From NCBI RefSeq assembly GCF_007747445.1, contig NZ_CP036425.1:3084175-3148174 (forward strand): a stretch of 64,000 nucleotides of DNA. The letters run 5' to 3'. The notes below the pieces were generated by a model that was not told the origin of the DNA, made no database searches, and saw only the letters and a list, made by a program, of their open reading frames with translations. The position numbers and the translations under genes were made by a program. This DNA comes from Poriferisphaera corsica (GTDB lineage Bacteria > Planctomycetota > Phycisphaerae > Phycisphaerales > Phycisphaeraceae). The number at the start of each line of letters is the position of its first letter. The first letter of the stretch is position 1. This document shows positions 47,301-54,723 of this stretch, in pieces.

Positions 47301-47707
47301 GCAATGACATGCTCATGGTCGGCTCAGTCTTCATGATCCACGAACCCGCCTCCGGCTCAGACACCGTCCAAATGGACGCAAACCGCCTCTATGCCAAGCT
47401 CAACGACGCAGGTGGACTCGGCTCATGGATGTCCGATGAAGGCTCGCCACAGCCCGACCTCCAACTCATCCGCGCCGACGGCAACGTCAAACTCCAATCC
47501 TCAGGCTACACCATCTACTCAAACGACCTCCAATATACCGGCGCAGATCAACTCATCCTCCTCTCCTCAAACGAAGGCGAAGAAGTCCGCGTCGAAGGTG
47601 GCAAGTATCCCATCCCACCCGCCAAGGAAATGGAATACGACGTCGCCAAAGACCGTTTCACCGCCCGCGACGTCACCGGCGGCTTCGTCCCAATCCCCCA
47701 AAACTAA
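44309..47707 (+). CDS. Giant OstA/LptC-like periplasmic protein
   Basis: An 1132-residue protein with an N-terminal helix (about residues 4-26) and a long beta-rich periplasmic part. Residues about 60-245 resemble an LptC domain (GRILAPQ, LREAQLRGNVIITVYE, ENIDYNEQLLEATSTRAITVEGPQVLFKGEGLEI). A Pro/Thr-rich linker (about 255-350) is followed by several OstA/LptA-like stretches (for example VTASDVSYLRSTSRLAATG; AFGERLVITGETQELIIAG). LptC is normally about 190 residues and LptA about 180, so this could fuse bridge functions in one chain. It would then link inner-membrane lipopolysaccharide extraction to LptD. Two CTAA-N7-TTAG dyads lie inside. Confidence 0.66.
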   Translation: MYKRVIFVGAALLISGIILAIALLVDVTTSPRANTPSPTDNNIPIEDIRIPEFNPEDVVANVDELGQQFPNLSNVKLTIIEPDRIIGFGWDRVNPQDEGWLELIKPVIRINTNPNIAPANQIVVVTADQGRILAPQRTQLREAQLRGNVIITVYEVPEGASIDFNSNRDVQIRLTLENIDYNEQLLEATSTRAITVEGPQVLFKGEGLEIRFSDIKNRLEKLEIFKGKSLSIKPEAPPKPQYTLQPVTHLNTTLNHQQDRPTNPEPTPPTPSSARTPKAPQFYRTRFEDDIAISTDNTQTRINAEILELLFSLAALDNKSSSKDDTTPSQPTKSTPATEPETPAADNTTTPTPSPDAPIFVPDPAKDINIYWTGRLVMEPQVVPPADLADDRDVLMTLRGSGINPVKIITAKGESVTASDVSYLRSTSRLAATGTTAHPLTVISKDGKISAQKFQIDQAKASGFITGPGRIAAESEDANINGTTITWQDRLDLAFYLKDKAQDRDPNNINLGEIDLIDAVKTATFHGSPVITSRDLDIKATDNLTIKLSQKQGSRQNPLSLTGNTAVSLSARNNNQNINIDADKLDISLTQNAEGNTVPSRIFAQDNVKTDAPQLTLEAGLLDLTLNPDNLDDIQLTSNTKLDEADTNPQPETQPTPEQPQADEPPIVTFPKSPEEILEEYKTAEKPQTPEKQDETLDLATLNFSRQFQAVQKLVAEHNVKVHIKDQDMKAFGERLVITGETQELIIAGTTQNLAVINHNDATITGENQIIWRNLTNNVFIPGKGSMQQTQSNPDKDTLTSITWNKSMTANLATGQADFDGNVLLISDTKQASLTPTNPANNQRKEDVVELKTDTLNVKFSTKNNTSNTVLDQAKESSTNTDTPLNNVVGNNKIQFARATGPSTKFTATTFGLNNANKRTTQFRFTLAGNRDISFNGQNERINIIGPGNILIEDYQPRSPSSPQSTSTATNPIAGMQVTGEGKTVFTWQKSLTLDAARNDMLMVGSVFMIHEPASGSDTVQMDANRLYAKLNDAGGLGSWMSDEGSPQPDLQLIRADGNVKLQSSGYTIYSNDLQYTGADQLILLSSNEGEEVRVEGGKYPIPPAKEMEYDVAKDRFTARDVTGGFVPIPQN

Positions 47708-47780
47708 TCATCCCTCCCTCAATCTCACAACCCTCAAACCATACCCGCTTAATGGGTACTTCATCACACCAACTCAAGCT

Positions 47781-47809
47781 CAAGCCCATGACCTCCGGTC
47801 ATGGGGTGT
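47781..47809 (+). repeat. 29-base structured repeat, copy B
   Basis: CAAGCC, perfect stem CATGACC / GGTCATG around TCC, then GGTGT. Lies between the OstA/LptC-like gene and the GNAT gene. Confidence 0.75.
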
Positions 47810-47851
47810 CAACACAACCAACATCCAATCACCTACTCAATCCCACCCAGA

Positions 47852-47870
47852 ATCTAACTTCCAGTTAGAT
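47852..47870. repeat. CTAA-N7-TTAG dyad with extended arms
   Basis: Perfect seven-base arms ATCTAAC / GTTAGAT around TTCCA, about 60-78 bases upstream of the GNAT gene start. Confidence 0.6.
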
Positions 47871-47929
47871 GTAGAATCAATCAGCCGCGACTCTTTAATC
47901 CCCCAAGCAAACACACCGGATTTCCTCTC

Positions 47930-48430
47930 ATGCCCACCATCTACAACGTCCACGACCTGCCCGCACCCTCATCGAACATCACACTCGATGACGCGATCAA
48001 CTACATCCACACCAAATGGGGCGGCGAATCAAACTTCAATTTCTACCAAAACGCCATCCGCCATTCCTCCACCACCGCTCTGCCCCAGTTCTTCATCATG
48101 CTCGACGACGCTCCCCCCTCCAATCAAACCATCATCGGCTGCTCCGCCCTGCTCACCAACGACCTCATCTCACGTCAAGACCTGTACCCCTGGATGGCCT
48201 GCCTTTTCATCGAGGAATCCCACCGCGGCCGCGCCCTTGGCAACCTCCTCTCCGAACGCGCCGTCACCGCCGCCCACGCCGCCGGCTACCCCAACATCTA
48301 CCTCTACACCGATCACGTCGGCCTTTACGAAAAGTACGGCTGGACCCATCACACTGACGCTTACAACCCATTTGAAGCCACCCCCTACCGCGTCTACACA
48401 AAATCCACAGTTCCTCCTTCTACAACCTAA
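47930..48430 (+). CDS. GNAT-family N-acetyltransferase
   Basis: A 166-residue cytosolic enzyme expected to transfer an acetyl group from acetyl-CoA to an amine. The acetyl-CoA binding motif A is visible: LFIEESHRGRALGNLL with the R-x-x-x-G-N/L turn, preceded by the MACLFI strand, and followed by YLYTDHVGLYEKYGW, the typical GNAT motif B. The substrate is unknown. The plus strand is very C-rich here. No strong ribosome-binding site is seen before the ATG. Confidence 0.82.
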   Translation: MPTIYNVHDLPAPSSNITLDDAINYIHTKWGGESNFNFYQNAIRHSSTTALPQFFIMLDDAPPSNQTIIGCSALLTNDLISRQDLYPWMACLFIEESHRGRALGNLLSERAVTAAHAAGYPNIYLYTDHVGLYEKYGWTHHTDAYNPFEATPYRVYTKSTVPPSTT

Positions 48431-48462
48431 CACACATCACGCTTAATCCGATATGATTCTCC

Positions 48463-48491
48463 CAAGCCTGCCACCGCCGGTGGCAGGGTGT
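48463..48491 (+). repeat. 29-base structured repeat, copy C
   Basis: CAAGCC, perfect stem TGCCACC / GGTGGCA around GCC, then GGTGT. The stem sequence differs from copy B at several positions on both arms, yet pairing is kept. Confidence 0.75.
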
Positions 48492-48598
48492 TTGAAACAT
48501 GCACCATCGTTACCTGCACCAACAACAACCCCATCGCCCTCCTATCGCCCCCTCGCAATCGGGTTTTGGAATAAGACGCGACCTCAATAGCGGCCAAC

Positions 48599-48613
48599 CT
48601 AACCAACGATTAG
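48599..48613. repeat. CTAA-N7-TTAG dyad
   Basis: CTAACCAACGATTAG, intergenic. Inner bases do not pair fully; only the CTAA/TTAG ends are conserved. Confidence 0.5.
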
Positions 48614-48791
48614 AAGCACCCACAAAACTACAAAACAAAACGCTACTTTATCAGGGGGCTGATACGGTCGCTTTGCCTTCGCCTCAATCCTGTCGCCGCC
48701 AGTAGCCGGATTATACGAAGCGCACACCATCGCTATCTTCCCCATAGCTCCCGTGTAACCGAGTTTTAAAAGGCGCCCCAATAACGCAAAA

Positions 48792-48806
48792 CTAATCAAT
48801 GATTAG
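48792..48806. repeat. CTAA-N7-TTAG dyad
   Basis: CTAATCAATGATTAG, a perfect six-base inverted repeat with a three-base centre, intergenic. Confidence 0.58.
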
Positions 48807-48828
48807 ACGAAATCGTAAAACAATAATA

Positions 48829-48874
48829 CAAAACGCGCGCACAAATCGACATGTGTTTTTGCGTGCGCGTTTTG
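48829..48874. repeat. Long inverted repeat
   Basis: Arms of 17 bases (CAAAACGCGCGCACAAA and its partner ending GCGCGTTTTG) match at 15 positions around a 12-base centre. The left arm contains ACGCGCGCACAAA, found exactly again at 12751-12763. It may act as a terminator or a protein-binding site. Confidence 0.6.
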
Positions 48875-49000
48875 CAAACTTCCCAAAACTCATCATTTCG
48901 CAACTTTTCTTAGCCAATTCCCATCGTTTCCAATCCCAAACAGCTCAAAACTCATGTTTTTTTATCCACACCCCTTTTCTCCACAACTTCCACACACACA

Positions 49001-49019
49001 ACCTAACCGTAAGTTAGGT
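49001..49019. repeat. CTAA-N7-TTAG dyad with extended arms
   Basis: Perfect arms ACCTAAC / GTTAGGT around CGTAA. Confidence 0.6.
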
Positions 49020-49138
49020 ATGCACTTGCAACAACCGCCGCACATAACACACAACTTTTGTGCGCACATCAATTGTGAACGAAATCTTCATAACTCAATT
49101 TGTGCGCACAACCCCACCATCACCTCAGACCACCATCA

Positions 49139-49168
49139 CAAAAAAACCGCCCCATCAGGAGCGGCTCA
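49139..49168 (-). terminator. Intrinsic terminator for metG
   Basis: On the minus strand the stem AGCCGCTCC / GGGGCGGTT with a TGAT loop is followed by six T residues, about 65 bases after the metG stop. Confidence 0.82.
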
Positions 49169-49235
49169 TCAGCTTTCAATTTCACACCCAACCCCCGCTT
49201 GCGATCTATCCAGAGCTTAGCCCCTAGACCCTGAT

Positions 49236-50831
49236 TTACTTCCGGGGAACCTGATATCGCATGAACAGTGGATCACCCTTCTGGATCTCCGTGCCCGGCT
49301 GCAGGTGACCCCACATCGCCCACTGATCCAACTTGCCTATCCCATTGTCAGCCAAAGCTTTGCCGTAATCCGCAAAACCAATGCGGCCCCAGAACACTTC
49401 AACCTTATTCGGGATCAACGGCCAGAGTAGCACCGATGCGACGCGTAATGCCTCAGTACAGTTGTACAAAATCGTTCCCACTTCAGGCATCTTCTCTGGA
49501 TCCTTCGCCAACTTAAAAGGTGCTGTTCGCTCGATGTAGTTGTCGATCGCCCGCACGATTTCCAGCGCCGCACCCGCCGCCTTCTCGATATGCAAGCTAT
49601 CCATCGCTGCCTTGTATTTACCTAAACATTGTTCAGCAATATCGTTATATTCCTCTGACAACGGTACGTGTGGGCCATGCTCCGGACATTTCCCATCGAA
49701 GTATTTACCGATCATGTTCGAGATACGTGAGCCGCAGTTCCCAAACGTGTTTGCCAAATCGCTGTTATATGCCTCAATAAAGCGTGCTTCAGAGAAGTCG
49801 GAATCGGTCGCCCCAATCGGCCCCTTCGTTGCGAGGAACCAGCGAAGCGCATCCAAGCCAAAGGTATCGACATAGTGATCGATTTTCTTCAGATCGATGA
49901 AGTTACCAAGTGACTTACTCATCTTTTGGCCTTCACTGATGAAGAAGCTGTGAGCGTAAACCACCTTCGGCAAAGGCTTTTCGAGTGCCATCATGAGCGC
50001 CGGCCAAATCGCGGCATGGAACCAAAGGATATCCTTTGCCATGATGTGAACGTCCGCCGGCCAATATTTTGCCCGCTCATCCGTATCCACAGCAGACAAA
50101 TAGTTAAACAGCGCATCGACCCAGACATAGATCGTGTGCTCTTCATCGCCGGGGATTGTGATCCCCCAATCGGTCATGCCGGTACGGGTCATAGGGACGT
50201 CGTGCAGGCCGTCCTTGATGCGAGCGACAATCTCGTTCTTACGCGCTGCCGGCTGCACATCAAATTCATAACCATTGACTACTTCGCCACTTTCAAGAAG
50301 TTTCAGAAGCTCGCCCTGATACTTGCTCAGCTTGAAGAAGTAATTTTCTTCGGTTTTGCGAACCAGCGGTTTGCCATTGACCGGGGATTTGAAGTCGTAT
50401 TCTTTGGCTTTGTTTTCAGGAACATATTCTTCCTGTCCCGCGTCGTACCAGCCTTCGTACTCGCCGAGATAGACATCACCCGAGTCGAGCAGTTGCTTGA
50501 CGTATTTGGTGACTTTGATTTTATGGCGATCTTCGCTGGTGCGAATGAAATCATCGTTGGACATGCCAAGTCGATTAAAGGTTGCCTTGAACGCATCGGC
50601 GTTCTTGTCGGCCCATTGCTGTGTTGTAAATCCTTGCTCTGCAGCAGTATCGACGACTTTGGTTGCGTGTTCGTCGGTGCCGGTGAGGAAGAAGGTATCT
50701 TTCCCGAGTAGGCGGTTGTAACGGGCCATAACGTCGGCAATCAGCGTTGAGTAGACGTGCCCGATATGCGGCTCGCCATTGACGTAGTAGATGGGTGTGG
50801 TGACGTAATAGGTGTTCTTGTCCTGATTCAT
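49236..50831 (-). CDS. metG: Methionyl-tRNA synthetase without C-terminal tRNA-binding domain
   Basis: Charges tRNA-Met with methionine. The 531-residue protein shows the class I signature PHIGHVYS (HIGH-type, near residues 17-24) and KMSKSLGNF (KMSKS). The short connective-peptide region lacks the four-cysteine zinc knuckle, as in the zinc-free bacterial branch. The chain stops just after the LQPGTEIQKGDPLF segment; in longer relatives (about 650 residues) a linker and a tRNA-binding dimerisation domain follow here. Such a domain is encoded separately at 21627-21974. Confidence 0.95.
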   Translation of the reverse strand: MNQDKNTYYVTTPIYYVNGEPHIGHVYSTLIADVMARYNRLLGKDTFFLTGTDEHATKVVDTAAEQGFTTQQWADKNADAFKATFNRLGMSNDDFIRTSEDRHKIKVTKYVKQLLDSGDVYLGEYEGWYDAGQEEYVPENKAKEYDFKSPVNGKPLVRKTEENYFFKLSKYQGELLKLLESGEVVNGYEFDVQPAARKNEIVARIKDGLHDVPMTRTGMTDWGITIPGDEEHTIYVWVDALFNYLSAVDTDERAKYWPADVHIMAKDILWFHAAIWPALMMALEKPLPKVVYAHSFFISEGQKMSKSLGNFIDLKKIDHYVDTFGLDALRWFLATKGPIGATDSDFSEARFIEAYNSDLANTFGNCGSRISNMIGKYFDGKCPEHGPHVPLSEEYNDIAEQCLGKYKAAMDSLHIEKAAGAALEIVRAIDNYIERTAPFKLAKDPEKMPEVGTILYNCTEALRVASVLLWPLIPNKVEVFWGRIGFADYGKALADNGIGKLDQWAMWGHLQPGTEIQKGDPLFMRYQVPRK

Positions 50832-50901
50832 GGCCTAATTGTACGATCCAGCGGGTGAATGGGAAAATTGTTGCATGAGATGTGGTGAGCGTGGTTTGCT
50901 A

Positions 50902-52101
50902 TCAGGAGGCGGCGGACTCGAGGCTAGCTTCTTGCTGCTTCCGGGCGAGTTTGAATTTGCGGCGGGATTGCCGCTTTTTGAGGTAGAGGTAGAGACCTGA
51001 GATGAAGAGGACGCTGGGAACGAAGCCGAGCAGGACGTAGAACGCTTGGGAGAACGGGCCGGCCCATGTGCCGAAGTGGAGCCAGGTTGACCAGTCCATG
51101 AGGACGGAGCCGAGGGGTTGATTGCTGCCGGTTCGGTCGGAGATGCGCATGATGACGCCGCCCTGCCGGGCGAGTGTGATGGTGTATCGGCCGGGGACGG
51201 ATTCATCCGTGGGTCGGCCGACGAAATTGACACGCTGTGGTTTATCGACAGGTGCTTTCAGGAAGAGTGCGCCGTAGATTTCAATGTCATCACGTTGCTG
51301 TTGTGCAGTGGTGAGCATTTGGCCTAACGGTTGGATAGGCGCATTCAGATCGACCTCGGCTGCTACGGTTTGCGGTTGCGGGATGATGGCATCAACGATG
51401 GGTTTAAAGATGATGTATGAGCCTGTGATGGTGGTGACGATGAGGAAGATGAGTGATGTGGCGCCGAGGAGGCCGTGTATGTCCCAGGCTAATCGACGAA
51501 TCGATTGGAGATTGATTTTAAATCGTTGTTTGAAAAGCTTGGGTTTGAGTCCGGGCCACCAAAGCCAGAGGCCTGAGGCGAGTAGGAGGATCGCGAAGAT
51601 GGATGCAAAACCGTTGAAGAACCATCCAGGAATCTTGGCGAGCCAGTGCATGTGTACGGCGTAGATAAAATTGAAAAATGTACCGTAGTAGGGACGGTCA
51701 CCGAGTACTTGGTAGGTGATTGGGTGGACGGCAACTTCACGTATCTGATCACCCCAGCCAAGGTTGTCGGTGTTGTCGGGGCGGTTGATATACATGACGT
51801 AAACATGGGCATCTTTGGAGAGATAGATGCGTGCGATGTCACGGTCGGGGTAGAGATCGGTGCCTATCTGGTGAACGCGTTCGATGCCTTGCGTGTTGTC
51901 GATTTGAGAGAGCTGTTGCGGGGTGAGGTCGAGCTCGTGAAATTGAGGGGTGAGGGTCTCGTTGATTTGCTCGTGGAATACGAGAATGGAGCCGGTGAGT
52001 CCCATGACGAGGAGGTAGAGGCCGACGGAAAGGCCAAGAAGCAGGTGTATGTAGTACACGCTGCTTCTGAGGAATCGTTTGATAGATCTTTTAGGTTTCA
52101 T
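50902..52101 (-). CDS. PepSY-associated transmembrane protein
   Basis: A protein of about 399 residues; the ATG at 52101 is preferred over an in-frame start at 52173, because the family opens with a basic stretch and a helix (RSSVYYIHLLLGLSVGLYLLVMGLTGSILVF). It has four to five membrane helices, the first two enclosing a periplasmic PepSY-type region, and a short cytoplasmic Lys/Arg-rich end. Relatives often sit beside TonB-dependent receptors and are linked to ferric-siderophore reduction. Here the neighbour is a prepilin-like gene. It may be an electron-transfer or metal-uptake protein; the partner is unknown. Confidence 0.8.
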   Translation of the reverse strand: MKPKRSIKRFLRSSVYYIHLLLGLSVGLYLLVMGLTGSILVFHEQINETLTPQFHELDLTPQQLSQIDNTQGIERVHQIGTDLYPDRDIARIYLSKDAHVYVMYINRPDNTDNLGWGDQIREVAVHPITYQVLGDRPYYGTFFNFIYAVHMHWLAKIPGWFFNGFASIFAILLLASGLWLWWPGLKPKLFKQRFKINLQSIRRLAWDIHGLLGATSLIFLIVTTITGSYIIFKPIVDAIIPQPQTVAAEVDLNAPIQPLGQMLTTAQQQRDDIEIYGALFLKAPVDKPQRVNFVGRPTDESVPGRYTITLARQGGVIMRISDRTGSNQPLGSVLMDWSTWLHFGTWAGPFSQAFYVLLGFVPSVLFISGLYLYLKKRQSRRKFKLARKQQEASLESAAS

Positions 52102-52164
52102 GGGGTGATCCGCTCGAAAATACGTGATCTTGGAATGATTTGGTAGCTGGGGATAGGCTGCGAG

Positions 52165-52193
52165 ACACCGCATGGCCGACGGTCGTGGGCTTG
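52165..52193 (-). repeat. 29-base structured repeat, copy D (inverted)
   Basis: Reads on the minus strand as CAAGCC, arms CACGACC / GGCCATG around GTC, then GGTGT-type end (GCGGTGT). It differs from copy A at only two or three positions but lies in opposite orientation. Confidence 0.72.
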
Positions 52194-52218
52194 AAAGAAT
52201 CGGTGAAGCGTCACGAGC

Positions 52219-53055
52219 CTATTCAAGATCAAAGAGGTCGTCAGTGGTTGGATCGTCATCACCATCGATGTCGCCGAGATTCAAATCTTCCAGTTGATCT
52301 GCGGTCACGGAGATGCCGTTGTATGAGTAAGAACTACGTATGATTTTTGGTGTATAGGATTCGACGTGGCCATCAGCCCAACTCGTGTTACCGTTTTTTG
52401 AGTGGCGGCCGTGAAGCGCAGGTGCGCCTGAACCAAGATAGTTGGGAGACTGAAGGAAACCCGCGGTGGCTAATTGAAGATTACCACCCGAAACGTTCGG
52501 CTCTGCGGCATCACCAAAGAGGACGGTTTCTGTCGCATTTTTGATCATTGAAGCTTTAATCAATGGATAAACGATAGGTGGGTCACCTTCGTAGAAAGCT
52601 GCCGTGGGATGAAACGCACCCATGTAGTAGTGGTTGTAGCCGTAACCTGTTTTATTGGAGCCCGCGCGCGTGCCTTGGGTGGGGTCCTCATCGTTCCATG
52701 AAGGACAGGATTGAACGGTGCCATCTTGAAGATAGTCTTTGAAAAAACTGGAATTGGGTTCGGTGTCGTTTGAGCCGGGGATTTGTTCGCCCCACCAGTA
52801 ACGCCAACCGCCGGGCGTGTTGAGATTGACGTAATCATAGCCAGGCATCACCCAGTCGTTATATTCGGCAACATAAACGGCCCATGAGATGCCCATCTGG
52901 CGGAGGTTGGAGCCACATGCGGCGGAGAGTGCGGTTTTTCGGGCAGCACCGAGAGCAGGCAGAAGAATGCCAATAAGCAATGCAATGATTGAAATAACAA
53001 CTAGCAATTCGATTAGCGTGAAAGCATGATTCTTGCGGCACAAGCGATGGATCAT
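52219..53055 (-). CDS. Prepilin-like protein with H-X9-DG motif and dockerin-like end
   Basis: A 278-residue type II/IV pseudopilin-like protein. Starting at 53055, with GGGAG upstream, the leader [11 protein letters not shown] is cut before [29 protein letters not shown], the N-methylated hydrophobic helix with Glu5. The planctomycete H-X9-DG motif is visible ([12 protein letters not shown]). The last 20 residues ([16 protein letters not shown]) look like one EF-hand/dockerin-type calcium loop. Such proteins are very numerous in planctomycetes, and their role is not settled. An in-frame extension to 53187 is not supported. Confidence 0.86.
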   Translation of the reverse strand: MIHRLCRKNHAFTLIELLVVISIIALLIGILLPALGAARKTALSAACGSNLRQMGISWAVYVAEYNDWVMPGYDYVNLNTPGGWRYWWGEQIPGSNDTEPNSSFFKDYLQDGTVQSCPSWNDEDPTQGTRAGSNKTGYGYNHYYMGAFHPTAAFYEGDPPIVYPLIKASMIKNATETVLFGDAAEPNVSGGNLQLATAGFLQSPNYLGSGAPALHGRHSKNGNTSWADGHVESYTPKIIRSSYSYNGISVTADQLEDLNLGDIDGDDDPTTDDLFDLE

Positions 53056-53412
53056 GACGGATCTCCCATTAGGCGTTTGTGTGTGATGGTCGTTTATGTT
53101 GTGATCGTACGGAAGCCATACGGTTCGAAGGGGACAACACAGGCTGCTGCCACATTCAGAAAGAAGGCTCTGTAGGAATGAACGCACAGCGCCACAAATT
53201 ATTGCACTTGCGATTCATTCTCAATTTAACAAACCTCAACGACAAGTCAATCGTATGACTTGCATACGATTTGACGTGGAAAACCAGAAAATATTGATGA
53301 CTATTGGGGAATTGCGATAGACGCGTAAGAATCCGAATGCGGATTAGCTTGGATTGGGCTTGCAATCGGGGGAAAATTTGGCTGCTGTCTTAGACGGGAT
53401 AAAACACGTAAA

Positions 53413-54705
53413 ATGAGGTTTATGATGATTTTGCGTGACATTGCATATGGGGTTGGAGGGCTGCTGTCGGCTCCGATTTGGGGCACGGCGATGCTGAAGA
53501 CGGGGAAGTGGCGGACGGACTGGGCAGGTAAACTGCTGGGTCGTGTGCCTGAGATGAATACAGAGGACGTGGCGGGGGAGAAGCCCACGGTGCTGATTCA
53601 TGCTGTGTCGGTGGGTGAGGTGATGGCGACGCGAACACTGGTGGATTCCTTGGAGAAGGATGGAGCGCGGGTTGTGTTAGCGACGACGACGAATACGGGG
53701 TTTGAGCGGGCAGTGAAGTTGTTCGGGGAACGGCTGATGGTGGTGCGATACCCTTTGGATTTTTCGTTTGCGGTGAAGCGGTTCTTGGGTGAGGTGAAGC
53801 CCGATGTGGTGGCGCTCATGGAGTTGGAGGTTTGGCCGAATTTTGTGGGGATGTGCGAAAAAATGGGGATTCCGGTAGCGGTCATCAATGGGCGGCTTAC
53901 AGAGCGGTCATACGGGCGGTATTTGAAAGTAAGGGGTTTGATTGCGGGAACGTTTGAGAAGCTCAGTGTGGCGGCGGTGCAGACCGATGCGTATGCGGAG
54001 CGGTTTAAAGGTTTGGGGGCGCGGGATGAGGTGGTCCAGGTATTGGACACGATGAAGTGGGATACGGCGAAGATTGAAGATGAGGTTGAGGGGAGCGAAT
54101 CGCTGGCAGAAGAATTTGGGCTAGACCGTGGGAAGTTAACAGTGGTGGCAGGGTCGACAGGGCCAAGCGAAGAGGCGATGTTGATCGAGGCGGTGAAGGG
54201 ACTTGAGCAAGATGTCAATCTGATTCTGGTGCCTCGTAAACCCGAACGGTTTGATGAAGTTGCGGGGCTAGATGGGGGAATTGTGAGAATGACGCGGATT
54301 CGCAAAGGCGAGAAGCATGCTAATCCATCTATCTACCTATTAGACACGATGGGTGAATTGCGGAAAGCTTATGCTTTGGCGGATGTGGTCGTGGTTGGGA
54401 GGAGTTTTAATGGGTTAGGCGGATCGGATTTGATTGAGCCGATTGCGCTTGGGAAAGCAACGGTGATGGGTGAGAGTTACTATAATTTTGCGGATGCGGT
54501 TGACGCGTTTGTGAATGATGGGGGGATAAAAATAACAGATGAGACGGGGCTAAAGAGTGCATTGACGGAACTGCTTGACGATGAGGGGAAGCGAGAGGCG
54601 ATGCGGGAGGCGGGACGTGGCGTGATACGGCGCCGGATGGGTTCGACGCGGCGACATGTTGATTTACTGCTGGGGCTTGTGCGTGATGAACGTACAGCGA
54701 AGTGA
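53413..54705 (+). CDS. waaA: 3-deoxy-D-manno-octulosonic acid transferase
   Basis: Adds Kdo to lipid A precursor at the cytosolic face of the inner membrane, the first step of the lipopolysaccharide core. The 430-residue GT30 enzyme shows HAVSVGEVMATRTLVDSL, LATTTNTGFERA, DFSFAVKRFLGEVKPDVVALMELEVWPNF, the VINGRLTERSYGRY motif and VVVGRSFNGLGGSDLIEP. A helix sits at the N-terminus. The first ATG is annotated; another ATG four codons later has the better-placed GAGG. proB follows 18 bases downstream, an unusual partner. Confidence 0.93.
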   Translation: MRFMMILRDIAYGVGGLLSAPIWGTAMLKTGKWRTDWAGKLLGRVPEMNTEDVAGEKPTVLIHAVSVGEVMATRTLVDSLEKDGARVVLATTTNTGFERAVKLFGERLMVVRYPLDFSFAVKRFLGEVKPDVVALMELEVWPNFVGMCEKMGIPVAVINGRLTERSYGRYLKVRGLIAGTFEKLSVAAVQTDAYAERFKGLGARDEVVQVLDTMKWDTAKIEDEVEGSESLAEEFGLDRGKLTVVAGSTGPSEEAMLIEAVKGLEQDVNLILVPRKPERFDEVAGLDGGIVRMTRIRKGEKHANPSIYLLDTMGELRKAYALADVVVVGRSFNGLGGSDLIEPIALGKATVMGESYYNFADAVDAFVNDGGIKITDETGLKSALTELLDDEGKREAMREAGRGVIRRRMGSTRRHVDLLLGLVRDERTAK

Positions 54706-54723
54706 TAGACGGAAAGATTTACA

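Larger units (their letters stand above)
48431..49235. other. Repeat-rich convergent intergenic region
   Basis: An 805-base gap between two gene ends, with no credible coding frame. It contains repeat copy C, three CTAA-N7-TTAG dyads (48599, 48792, 49003), a long inverted repeat (48829-48874), a perfect DnaA-box-like TTATCCACA at 48962-48970, two TTTGTGCGCACA palindromes (49057 and 49099) and the metG terminator. It also holds two stretches that look like diverged copies of one another (about 48470-48613 and 48690-48806). Confidence 0.55.

Noticed and set aside
47391-48446. A 351-codon frame overlapping the OstA/LptC-like and GNAT genes
   Set aside because: Ser/Pro/Thr-rich translation typical of an out-of-frame reading of C-rich DNA.
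48962-48970. A replication origin, suggested by a perfect DnaA box TTATCCACA
   Set aside because: Only one box, no clear AT-rich unwinding element next to it, and no dnaA, dnaN or gyrB genes nearby.
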